Assembly (NCBI GenBank): GCA_026724425.1
Contig: JAIUCV010001273.1
Span: forward strand, 62,001 to 126,000
Direction of reading: 5' to 3'
Length of the DNA stretch: 64,000 bases
From: Erythrophleum ivorense
Lineage: Eukaryota > Streptophyta > Magnoliopsida > Fabales > Fabaceae
This document shows, piece after piece, positions 35,037-46,040 of the stretch. The notes beneath the pieces are model-generated. The model was not told where the DNA came from and made no database searches. It saw only the letters and a list, made by a program, of their open reading frames with translations. The first letter of the stretch is position 1; each line of letters opens with the position of its first letter. The translations under genes were made by a program, and so were the position numbers.

Positions 35037-38000
35037 GGCAACATGTTGGCCTCTTCAACAATTTATGTCCCTTTCAATCGGTTCCCTGATTTATACCCTG
35101 ACTACTTTTTAATTCTACACTATCCTTTTGTGGGTGTAGGATATTTTTCCCTTCCCCCGCTGATAAGATTGTGTCAACATCCACCCTCTACCCTCTTGCT
35201 TGTATTCAAAAGTTATGCTATCTCAATTTCATAACCTGACCCTGTTTAACTCCTAGAAACTTGTCCTGGTTTGTACTCGATGCATTGTGTTTTTGTTCTA
35301 CTTTGTCTTTAAGAGTTAAGGGAGTAGCTTTACGTTACATAGGTTACGGAGGTTCCCGAGTGAAACGGTGGATTATGTAAATTAGGAAAAGATAGGTACA
35401 CATGTCAAACAAAATTTTTATTAAAAATTATGCTTGACATGTTTGTCTTCCTATTTATAATTAGTTAGATCAATCTATTTTTTTTATAGGTTAAATCTAC
35501 TTTAAAATTTTCTGTGAATAAGATTTAGTAATTAGGAAATTGAGTATTTTGCATGCCTTTTTAAATTCAACCCTTTCAGGTACTTAGATAAATAATAATA
35601 ATTATTATTATATTTTTGGTCCTATAATTTAACTTAATTTAAAATTTGGTTCTTATATTTTAAAATTTTATAGTTAGGCCTTTGTAGTTTAATTAATTTT
35701 TAATTTAGTATCTGTCATTATATTTGTGCTAATATTTTGTCATAAATGTGATTAATTTTATTTTATTGTTTATTTTTATTTTTTGTTAGTATAAATCATA
35801 TACTCCCTTCGATCTAAAATATAAGTCACTCTTAATAGATTTATGTTTCTTAAAAAAAATTAGTTAGTTACATTCTTAAACTTTTTAAATATTACCATGT
35901 CTTTTCAACCTTACTTCTGTTGCCAACATAGTTGTTGTCATTAAATAAAGGTTTCCAATGCGGTTATTGTCATTAAATGTAGGGCATTATGAAAAAAAAG
36001 TAATAATCATTATTAGGTGACTTACATTTTGAATTAAAATTTTTCTTTTCAGCTGACTTATATTTTGGATTAGAGGGAGTATATTCAAAGTTTAAAGATA
36101 AAATATAATTAGTTATATTAACAAAAATTAATAAAATATGAATCATAATGATTGAATTAAAAAAATTATAAATTATAAATATTTAAACAATAAAAATTAA
36201 ATTAAAAATTAAGATAAAAATTAAATCAAACTCTGAGGAGGAGTGTAATTTTCCTGAAAGGAAATCAATTAGTTGACATATCCCTACTCGGGTGTCAATG
36301 AATGGACCTCACTTAACATTTCATGAAGGTCATGGAAAATGATCGACGCGTAATGGATGAATAAATGGGGACGAAGAAAATCACCTGTTCAGTGTTTTGA
36401 TTCAACTTGTATTGATGAGCCTTGTCAACGTGGGAAATATATAAAAGTAATATTGGATATCTAGGGTGGTCCCAGTTAGTGCTTATCTGGTGAATTCTCT
36501 TTCGTCTCAGGCACCCTTTATCTTTACACAACGTGATAATATTCTTTAGCATCCTTTAAAAAAACATCTTGGACCATTTCTGGTGCCATGACGGATTTGG
36601 ATCCCGGATGCTCATGTTCCCTCGTGTCTTTCTAATGAGGGGATCCATTCTCTCCAAAAAAAAAAAAATAAAAAATAAAAAAAAATAAAAAATTTAAGTT
36701 TGTGAGAGATATGAACAACATGAGAATTCTTAGAGGATCCATTTCCTGCCATGACCGCCTTCTTTGCTTTACCCTGTGCTGGGAGTTTCGGCCCCAGTTG
36801 TCTTCCTTTTGTCTTTCGTTTCTTTGGTTTTGACTGAGTAAAATTATCTAATCTTACGAATGATTTTAGTATTCCTTCCTTATTTGTTTTTCTTTTTTTT
36901 TAATCTTGATTCCATCTTAGATCCAAACTGTGTCCCTGGCCTTAAACTTATTGGCACAGTAACTGTATTCCTTTTTGTTTTTTATTTTTTTGTTTTTTTT
37001 AATTCTTGACTAAAATTTAAACTCAGTTTCATAAGCTATAAAGAGCGGAAACTCACTCCCTATTTGTTTGGTTCTATATTTATGTGATTATTTTCCTTTC
37101 TTTCGTTTTTTCAAAGATGGTCTTGTGTAGGTCTGTGTAGGTTTAGGCATAATTTAAGTAAATTCATTGGTCAGTGACGTACATGATAAAACTTCTATTA
37201 TAAAAATAATTTTTCATCACTAACTCCGTTTTCTCATGTATAAAATTTTAAAATCATATGATAGCAATTTTTTTTTTTCTTTTGAAAGCGGATAAGATCG
37301 TCACTAGTGTATGTACGGTCTGTTTGGCCGCTATCACGTTGTCGGCATAGTATTTTATTATAATTGCCAAAAGTGGTTGTCCTTATCTCCCAAGGTTATA
37401 TGTCATCACGTGACCACGATTCTCAATAACATAAATATCTTTATGCATTTAGTGACGCAAAAACCTAAACTTCTGTTTTTTGCCACATGGATGTTAACCC
37501 ATCATGTATTTACTAGTATTTTGTGATGCGTTCCATAGCACAATCAACAGATATACACCTACATAAACTTCAATTTTTGTTTCTTATTCTTTCATATATA
37601 ATATTAACGAACTGATCGTAAGTCGAGTTTTGTACTAGTCTATGACTTATAATATTAATGAATTTTTTTGTGAACCAAACCTTGAAGTTTGACATGTGAT
37701 CAATTTATTATTCGCGTGTAAGAAAAAAGAGAATGTTTGGATTTTGCTTTCTCAATTTTTTTTAGTTAGATGGCATTACATGTCAGCATCGTTATAATCT
37801 TAGTTGTGAAATTTGTTTAAAAATGATATATTATTTATTGTTTAAAGCTGTTTGTCTTATTATTAAAAAGAAAAAAGAAGAAAAAAGAGGAAATGCTTCG
37901 TTATATAATATAATTCGTTAATTTTTTTAATGTATATTGTGGATGGATACAGGAGAGCTACATACAGCTCGTTTTATGAGAAGAATCTGGACGATCAGGT

Positions 38001-38238
38001 TCAACCTAGTGTGGTCCCTGACGATGTGATCCAGGCAGCCCAATCTGACAAATACTGGGCCCCACACCCACAGACCGGGGTATTTGGGCCTGCCGCCGAA
38101 CAAGCTGGTCCTCCCACCACCAACGGCGCGGAGCCAAGCTTCCACGCAGCCGCCGATGCTGGTGCGGACTCGGTGCTGGAGGAGAAGGCCTGGTTCCGCC
38201 CCGTGAGTCTTGAGGACTCGGAGAAGCCCAACCACTAG
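33649..38238 (+). CDS. Small LEA protein, At5g17165-like, two exons
   Basis: Exons 33649-33731 and 37953-38238 give 122 residues. Exon 1 ends AACTAG/GTGCAA and exon 2 begins after GATACAG. The phase 2 junction makes Arg28, and both reading frames match the family. The start ATGGCC has G at +4. Key features: a basic, acid-free N-terminus MAANSNSRGIASLGKRLVNQ, which could be an organelle-targeting peptide; the conserved VVPDDVIQ block (48-55); the signature DKYWAPHPQTGVFGP (60-74); an Ala/Pro-rich low-complexity stretch (75-99); and the conserved end VLEEKAWFRPVSLED (102-116). Related proteins are LEA family members, small and largely disordered, tied to seed maturation and stress. The exact role is unknown. 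The joined protein is slightly shorter than relatives around residue 28, so a small unseen middle exon is possible. Confidence 0.9.
35617..36235. mobile_element. Outer AT-rich MITE-like element in the LEA intron
   Basis: The left arm GGTCCTATAATTTAACTTAA and right arm …AAATTAAGATAAAAATTAAATC are imperfect inverted repeats. The middle is interrupted by the Stowaway-like element at 35803-36079. Related to 31905-32270. Ends are approximate. Confidence 0.5.
35803..36079. mobile_element. Stowaway-like MITE (Tc1/mariner type), 277 bp, TA target duplication
   Basis: The left end CTCCCTTCGATCTAAAATAT continues AAGTCA. The right end is its inverted match (reverse complement CTCCCTCTAATCCAAAATAT, then AAGTCAG). 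TA flanks both ends (35801-35802, 36080-36081). The CTCCCTCCGT-like ends are the hallmark of plant Stowaway elements. Confidence 0.85.
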
Positions 38239-38950
38239 CCCTAGGTTATATCTTTGATAAATATGCACACTAGAGTTCAGAATATATACATGCGTATATG
38301 AATATATCACTGGTGTATGCTTACTAGAGTTAATGCCGGTTGAGAAGTGTGGTGAACGGCTTGAATGAATATATAGCTAGTTATGGCTGTATGGTTCTTT
38401 CTTTACGTTAAGTGGAACTTTATGGTAATGTTTATAATATATTGTGGATTTCTATTTTGTAGTAGTTTAACCAATAATTTTTATAGAAATATTTTGACAT
38501 TTCCTAGATTTAGTGATCTCTGTCGTTTTCCTGAACACTTGTATTCAGTATATATTTTAAAAATATACTTGCAAGTATTAAATTTTGCCTCTTTGCTAGT
38601 AGGCGGCCTATAGCCTCCTCATGGACTCATCAACTTACCTAAGTAGTTTACACATGTACAATCTTCACATATATACATTGTCTTCATTACCTCCTAAATC
38701 AATATGAAATTGATCATAGGATTAATATAGGCTAGCTTCTCTCAAAATATTTATCTAACAATTTATACTATGGCTAATTTCAATTAGGTGTGATGTTTTA
38801 TGTGCATCAAATTGCTTTATTGGATTAGTCTAGTTTTAGAGTATTTTATCTAACTTTTCTAGATTATATTTATAAGTTAGCTTATTTTTAGAGTATTTTT
38901 ATAAATATACTTTTTGGCTTTTTTATTGAACATTTAACGTTTTGGTTAAC
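38239..38950. other. LEA 3' flank, no further gene
   Basis: The first 150-200 bp should hold the LEA 3' UTR. The 76-residue frame at 38383-38613 is hydrophobic, without family features. The rest is AT-rich. Confidence 0.5.
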
Positions 38951-40055
38951 AATAACTAAAGTTTATATGTAATTGATAATTTGATCTAATCTATTCAGTT
39001 TCAATAAATTATCAATTTAATGAATCACTTTAATTAGTTCATTTCATCTAAATAATCATCCTTGCTACTCAATTCAAAGGAATAGGAATCAACATCATAA
39101 AAATTAAACGATTAAAATGCAAGTAAAGTTCAATACAATCATTAACTACTCTAAACATTTATAAACAACAGTGAATCATTAAAAATTAAGAAGAAATAAT
39201 TTATAAACTAAGATAGATTTGAAGTTAAAAGAAGAAAATTGCTAGGTACAAAAAAAAAAAAACTTAGAGAAGAAGGAAAAGTATGAGATCTATCACAAAT
39301 ATGAATTACAAACTATAAGAGATTCATACTAACCTTAAAGATGAAGAGATATCTCTAAAACTCTAAGGAAAAATCCCTTTCTCTTCAAATCCTATCACCC
39401 TTCTCTCTATAAGAACTTTAAAATTGCTAGAAGACTCCAAAAGATTCTTTGAAATTGTGCTTAGGAAGCTATTTATAAAAATCTTAGTAGATGGCGTGTT
39501 TGAGAAGTTTGATGTTGGTTGTGACCAACAATTTAATTTATCGTGACAGCCAATGAGAGTGTATTGGAGAATCTTCTAGTCATTGCAACAAGCATGAGGT
39601 CTCATTGTGACCAATTGCAACAACATCCACATTCTTAAGTATTCGCAATCTAGTCTTAGGACTTTAGTCTTTTCACTCTAATGGCTTGATTTCTTTAGTT
39701 ATTTACATGTAAGTCCTACAAAATAAAATAGAAACACTAAATGAGAATTTAATTAAACAAAGTACAATTAAAATACAAGTAATAAAATCTTAATTATAAA
39801 ATACCACTATGGTGTCCTAAATCCACCATTTGGCCACAAACTTAAGGGATTATCAAGTAAAATCCTAGTTGTACAAAGTATTGCAATTTGGTCCCAAAAT
39901 TTGAAGAAATAGGAATATTAAGCTTCAATCACATTCAATTACCAAGAAATCTAAAATTAAGTAAATTTAGATGTAATTAGGCTTAAAGACAATGAAAAAC
40001 CATGATAAGTCATGTGAAAAATCTCTTGAAAAATGAATCATAATAAGACTTATCA
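38951..40055 (-). mobile_element. Athila-like LTR, minus strand (left end approximate)
   Basis: On the minus strand it starts TGATAAGTCTTATTATGATT at 40055, the same start as the solo LTR at 21338. It is immediately preceded on that strand by AAGAACAAGTAAAAAGCTAAG and TTTAGATATG, which resemble the 3' end and polypurine tract of Athila-type elements. This makes it a 3' LTR. The left boundary could not be fixed. Confidence 0.5.
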
Positions 40056-41635
40056 CATATCTAAACTTAGCTTTTTACTTGTTCTTAAGTAAAGAACATT
40101 AAAAGCATAAATTATTCAACAAGCATTCATAATTTCTTTTGGAAATATTAGATTCATGACTCAATATAATTGCATCAATTAATATGTAAAATAAGAAAAC
40201 ATAAGGAATGAACATGAGTTAATAGTTAAAAGATTAATAAATGATTCTCTAGCTCATGAATGTATGTGTGTGTTACCATGTTGTGGTCTAAATTCAAGTC
40301 TTAAAGAAGAATGAACTCATTAGTCCATGTAATCATCCCTTCCTTAAGAGACACATATGCTTCTTTTTTCATATTCCTTTCCAACAGTGCAACTTTACTA
40401 CTCAAAGATCAATAGGTCTTTTAAACTTATAATGGGGCCACTGGGAATTGGGTTTCACAAATAAATGATGTAGCAATTAATGGGCAAGATTAAAAGGCTA
40501 CATATTAAGTACAAAGAAAGAAATGCTCTTTCACTCACTTATCTTTTCCTCTCTTTTTCCACTCTTCACCCTTAATGTATTCTTTTCTTCTTACTTAAAA
40601 AAAGACATAAAAAAAATTAAATTTCATTTTGTAATTCCAAACAAAGTATTTCTTTTTCTTTTTGTACACCCCCAAATTTAGATCTTTGATCTAACTCTTT
40701 TGTTGAAGTTAAGTGCTTTGCGCTTTTGTTTTTTCTTCTTTCTTTTTTTCTTTTCCCTTATCCTCTTGCTTTTGGAAACTTGAGGATACAAGATAGCATT
40801 TTGCTATTTTCTTCAACAACTATGCAATACAAAACATGAAAACAACAAAAGCTCTCTTAACTCATCACTCATATCCACATTCAACTCTTTAATACTCTTA
40901 TGTTCACCTTATACACCCTCATATATTCTTTCAGAAGCAAGAAACAAAATACACTCAAGAACATCTTTTGAAAAGGGTTTAAAACTTGGATTTTTAGGCT
41001 TGGTAAACATATGTTGGTATCAAGGAAAAAATATCATATATACATAGCAAGTGCACATATTCAAATCAATCACAAAGTGGTATTAGTGATACACTTTGAA
41101 CAAAATAGGCTTAAATGGCCCGACATAACTAAACAAAAAAAAGGCCAAAATCATATCTATGAGCATTACTTGACCTAGGATTTTGCCTCAAAGAAGACTC
41201 AAACAAGTTCTGGTGTCTTGGGTCAAGAATCTCACTACAACTAACTTGCATACTCTCGATTAAAACTAGACCTTATCCTATACATGGCAATAGTGCAATG
41301 ATTTGAATCAAAGTTAGAAATTCCATTCATTAATAGTCTAGCTAAAAACAAATGACATTGTCATATATTTCCTATCTACATATGTTAATCAGCAAGCAAA
41401 TATCATCAAAATAATCCAATATAAACCATAAGAAAAGTAATTACTTAACTAAGCAATTATCATGAAAACCAAAATAAGAGGGATTTGAAAAAAATTTCTT
41501 TTGAAAAAAATTTCAATAAAGTCACAAAAATTTTCAATAAAATGCATCAAAATTTTAAATTTTTTTCCAAAATTTAAACATTTAAAAACTAAACTTTTAC
41601 CCTTAAAATTGAACATTCTCTCAAATGTTCCAAAT
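40056..41635 (-). mobile_element. Athila-like 3' internal non-coding fragment
   Basis: Continuous with the LTR at 40055. No gag-pol or env-like frame is readable. Only the long non-coding 3' part seems to be present, truncated near 41635, where a different LTR-like start (TGTAACATC) occurs. Confidence 0.4.
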
Positions 41636-42249
41636 TGTAACATCTAGTACTTTCTAATTGGGCCTAGACCTTCAAATATGTTGAGGGACATGAGAAAGAG
41701 CATAGAAAACCAATTAATGAGAGGACATAGAGAAAAAAAGTAGAAAAAGAATGAGTTTTAGAGGCATTCGAACAGGAGAATGGAGAAAAAGTGAGAAATA
41801 TAGAGATTTTAATAAAAAGCTAATTAAAACATGTTATTTCCCACTCTATATAATTCATATATGCTATGAAGGATATTTAGAAAGTATAAAATAGGTCAAA
41901 ATATTAATAGCATGAAAAATGAGAAAGTTAGTACTACAGTACAGTTTTGAGCTATTTTTTACTATTTTAAGCCCTTATAGCCTAGGAAAGTTGCCTTAGG
42001 GTTTTAAGACCTTCTAAGTAAGAATATGGAGTCCAAATCTATAGAAAAAATGAGTTAGAATCCAAAAATTTAAGGTGCAAAAAAAAAAAAATTGGGACAT
42101 AGATGGAATTCTTGCAAAAGTTTGTTAATTGACTTGTTGACTTATTGTTCATTTTATTAGCTCCCTTCAGCCAACTCCATTTCCATCACCATTCAAATTA
42201 TATTCAGCTAGTTCAAGCTTCATTTATGACAACCTTATCTTCTAATCAT
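41636..42249 (+). mobile_element. Possible start of another TGTAA-type LTR, interrupted at 42249
   Basis: Begins TGTAACATCTAGTACTTTC, the terminal form used by the family at 46-64 kb. The sequence then runs to 42249, where the GC-rich LTR inserts, and may resume at 45126 (GAGAGAGGTGAGAGA). No matching right end was identified, so this is tentative. Confidence 0.3.
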
Positions 42250-45125
42250 TGTAATTGTTGCTAAATACACGATTAATAATTAATGATCAAGGTTTGGAGT
42301 TGTTACAATTTGTTACATTATGAAAATATAGGAAAATTTGAACCCTGATATTAGGGTCATCATTAAACAATCACAAACGGGAGAATGCATAAAAGAGATT
42401 ATACTATCATGAGAGGTTTATGATTTGTACATTTATCAATTTCAATACACAAAACCTCTCATAAGTGTTATTATATCATTTCCTAGCATTACCATTGAAG
42501 GAACTAGGATTTCAAGGCAGTTTGGGGACTTGCGCCGCGGCCCATACCATTCTTGCCACGGCTAAGTTGCTCTCTAGAATTACTGGGCAAATTTCTATCG
42601 CGCAGCCAGCCTACGCGATGCCGCGACGGAAATGCCTTATGGAGCTACTGTTCCACGTCCCACAATCCTTTCCTCGGCGGAACACTCTTGTGTCGCTGCG
42701 AGATTCGCTACTGGACACCCCTTAGATTGTTCCCTTGACTAGCGCCATGGTGGTACGTGATGCGCCGCGGTGAGGTTTCATTCTGTTACCTTCTTGGGCA
42801 ATTTTTTTCACTTTGAGTAGTGGCGAGTTTCCTCACGCCGCGGAGTTCTTCGACACTATTACTTTACAATAAATTGTTATTCGCTTGCACCGTGGTGATA
42901 TTACTCATGCCGCGGTGCCCCTCGCCTCTGTCACTCATTTAGCCACGGCGGAGCCTTCTTAGTCGCGGCGTGACTCCCTCCTGTAACTACATCTATCAAA
43001 TTTCATCCCCTACACTCTAATTCTCATCCTAGGACTACCCTAGGACCACTCCCACTCATTTTATATGACTCTAATGGTATTTATCTACCCTATACACCCA
43101 GCTATTTTACTATTACCAATTCAAAACTTAAATGTAAATTTTCACTCCTCCAACTATCCTATACCATCAAGTCCATAGAATAACAGTAACAAGAATTCAT
43201 GCACTATTAAAAATTAAAATTCAATATATATTCCGTCAGAGGTTTCATACATCAATGGTTCATATTACATCTAATACATCACATAATTATATTTCTAACA
43301 GTATATCAAACCATAAATTCAGCAAAATTCATACGTCAAGTGTTATGGGTTCATACATTTGATATTAAGCTAAAATGAGGTCTAACTCCTCAATGAATAC
43401 ATCCTGGAGAATCAAAATATAAGAGTTTACACTTAGCAACATGAATACATGATGATGCTATACAATAAGGAATACAAAATTTAGCATCTATACTAAATAA
43501 GTCAGCCTATGTGCAGCCTTTTCCTCACATGTTGGAGCTCATAGATTTTCATCCACTTGCTTCCCCTTATCTTTACCCGAAGAACTTTCACCTGAAATAT
43601 TAATCCCATAAAACGGGGTGGGATGTGAATCTTAGTAACCAAGGCAATTCCATTATATAATCCAGTTTAATTAGCATTCATGCATAATTTCACATAAGCA
43701 TCAGAAGAACGTCAGTCATATCAGTAAATGAAACAATTAGGCTATCATGATCACTATCCCATACTAGCAATCATATTTTCACATGTTAAAGGCCATTAAC
43801 ACCGGGAGAAGCCCGTCCACAGCACCTACTCCCCTTTGAGCACAACCAGGGCTCAATGCATCTGGGGTTTGATCATAACCTGGTGCCCGATCGAAGCACA
43901 TGCACGGGTGGTAGTCGCACCACAACTCCACCATGGACTCACAAGGTCCAACATAATACAATAGATAGCCAACCAATTCATTCAACATTTCAAATATTCA
44001 TATACAACAAATATGAAATTAAAATAGATATATGCATGGAATTAATATGAACCTAGTTACCCCACTTGTAGACAATTATAATAGCCCCCAATGGTACAAA
44101 AATCTCCCTAAAACCATAGTATCCAAAAATTACTACTTTAATTCATTATTAACAGTTGCAACAAGTGTCCAAAGAATTTAAAATACTAATGACTACCTAC
44201 CTAGGGAACACTGACCCAGCCACCACAAATCCCAAATTCGGATTGAAGTGTCCTCTACCAGAAACCTCAATATTTCACCTAAGATCCTAAGTAAATTCGT
44301 ACAAAATTAATACCTATATTATAAATCAGCTATGAGGGTCTCAAACTAGCAAAGAAAGTATCAAAATGAAGAATTTATACTTATCTAATGTTAGCCCTAA
44401 CCTTAACCTACGAATTTCACCAAGAAAATCCCAAACAACCACATTTCAGATTTTGGGTATGGTGAAAATACTCTAAATGAAAAACTAATTAGACCAAAAT
44501 GAAGAGAAAGAAGAGAGGATTAAGTTATATAACTATTACATTGGTTGAATCTTCCTTTAGAAGTGGAAAAATGTGAAAATATGCCAAGAACCCTAGAGCC
44601 TCCTTTAGACCTTCGAATTTTGAGATGTGTGTTTGTGTTTCAGCAGATGGGGAAGTGACTGAAGCATTAGGGTTTTAGTTGGGTCAAATATGGGTCATGG
44701 GTTGCTCCAAGGTCCAACTTCATTTGGGTTTTAGATTTTAGCTTTGTTGGGCTAGTTCTTATGCATTGGGCTGCTGAAATTCTATTGGGCCAGATTTAGT
44801 TTTAAGAACTCTATTATTTGGGTCTGCACAAGGTTTATTGGGCCATTCTTAAAAGCTTGTGCAAGTTGGGCCTTGGGTCTCTAACCCATTAAATCAAATT
44901 GGGCTTGCACTTATTTATTGGGCCTCCATTAGCCTCTTATCATGATCTCCTACATTAATTTGGGCCTAGATGAAATTTCTATCCCAATTAAATCTCAAAC
45001 CCATATTAATAAATTTTATCTTTCTAAAATATCCTTTCACCTAACTTGCCCAATTATCCCATATTAATTATTCCTAATTAACCTAATCCATGATTAACAC
45101 CTTAATTAATTTTTGGGATATTGCA
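42250..45125 (-). mobile_element. Solo LTR, minus strand, Del/Tekay-like, with GCCGCGG-rich block
   Basis: The plus strand reads TGTAATTGTTGC...GGGATATTGCA, so the minus-strand LTR starts TGCAATATCCC. ATCAT flanks both sides (42245-42249 and 45125-45129, the last A of the element being shared). Inner landmarks on the minus strand, GTCCATGGTGGAGTTGTGGT and GTGCTGTGGACGGGC, recall Tekay-type LTRs (recognition, not a search). There is no coding region; frames at 42465-42725 and 43779-44050 are by-products of GC-rich sequence. Confidence 0.6.
42520..42985. repeat. GC-rich block with recurring GCCGCGG-like motifs
   Basis: About ten variants of (C)GCCGCGG, GCCACGG, GTCGCGG, CACCGTGG or GCCATGG occur at irregular 40-60 bp intervals, often alternating with ACTC or TCAC context (e.g. 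GATGCGCCGCGGTGAGG, CTCATGCCGCGGTGCC). It lies in otherwise AT-rich DNA and is CpG-dense. Confidence 0.65.
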
Positions 45126-46040
45126 TCATTCATGGCGTCAAGGTAGAGAGAGGTGAGAGACAGAAAAAGGCTTAAGTTTTGAGGTACTTTTACTTACTTT
45201 TTGACTTTCTCATGGTTAGGAAAATTCATCCCCTCACTCTAAGCTTTAAGTCTATGGTATTAGATTTTCAAAAGGATAATTTTGAAGATTTCAAGAAGGG
45301 AAGAGAGTTCTCTTTTCAAGAAACCAATTAGGAAAAAATGTAGAGCACTAAAAGAGCTTCGATTCAAGGTATAATTTGCTACCATTCAAGTTGATTTTCA
45401 ATGAGCTCTAAACCTCCTATATTTCTACTAAAGAGAGGAAGTCTCTCTCTCTCTCTAAATTTTCTTCCATGCAGTTGATAATTTGGAACATGTAGAATTC
45501 ATCTAGGTTATGGAAATAAGGAGAAAATAGTAAAGAAAGCAAGAAGAACTCCCTTGGGTCCCTTGATAATAGTGTTGGCTATCCCCTCCAAAAGTGGGAT
45601 AACTAAGCTTGTTTTTTAGTTTCAAGAAATTTAGAGGCCTTCTAGAGAATCATAGAGACTAGGAGAAGTATCAGATTGAATTATGGAAGTCATATGTGGA
45701 AGTCAAAATTTCCATGCACCTTAGAAACCCTAGCTTAAGTAATTGAGCATCCATGTGTATAATATTGAATTTGATGCCTCTAAAGAGCTAGATTTGAGTC
45801 TAATAAGCTATCTAAGAAGTTAGAATGAGGTTTGGAAGCATAGAATAGAGTTTAGCAAAAATGGCTTAAAGTTACCGAATATGTCAAGTTGAGAAATGAC
45901 CAAAGGAATAGTGTAATGACCAAATGAATATTAGAATGCTAGTTTTGGGCTCAAAATAAAAATTTAATGAGCTTGAGTTGCTTAAGAAAACTTGCCTATG
46001 AAAAACCCTAAATTAGAGCCTAGATAAAGGGCTAGTAGAG
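45126..46040. other. Repeat-derived flank, no gene
   Basis: Lies between the GC-rich LTR and the nested LTR stack. No coding sequence; a (CT)n run at 45441-45457. It may belong to the older LTR suggested at 41636. Confidence 0.4.

Larger units (their letters stand above)
33732..37952 (+). other. Intron of the LEA gene (4221 bp)
   Basis: GTGCAATACT donor and TGGATACAG acceptor. It is unusually long for so small a gene and carries a (TA)n microsatellite (35007-35030), a MITE inside another MITE (35617-36235), and A-rich runs (36653-36695). No internal exon with family motifs was found. Frames such as 33982-34233, 35031-35234 and 37311-37526 have no conserved features. Confidence 0.85.

Noticed and set aside
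37927..38310. 127-residue minus-strand frame opposite LEA exon 2
   Set aside because: Antisense shadow of a real GC-rich exon whose plus-strand product matches the LEA family.
42465..42738. 86- and 61-residue frames in the GC-rich block
   Set aside because: Stops are rarer by chance in GC-rich sequence; two overlapping frames are equally open and neither has a motif.
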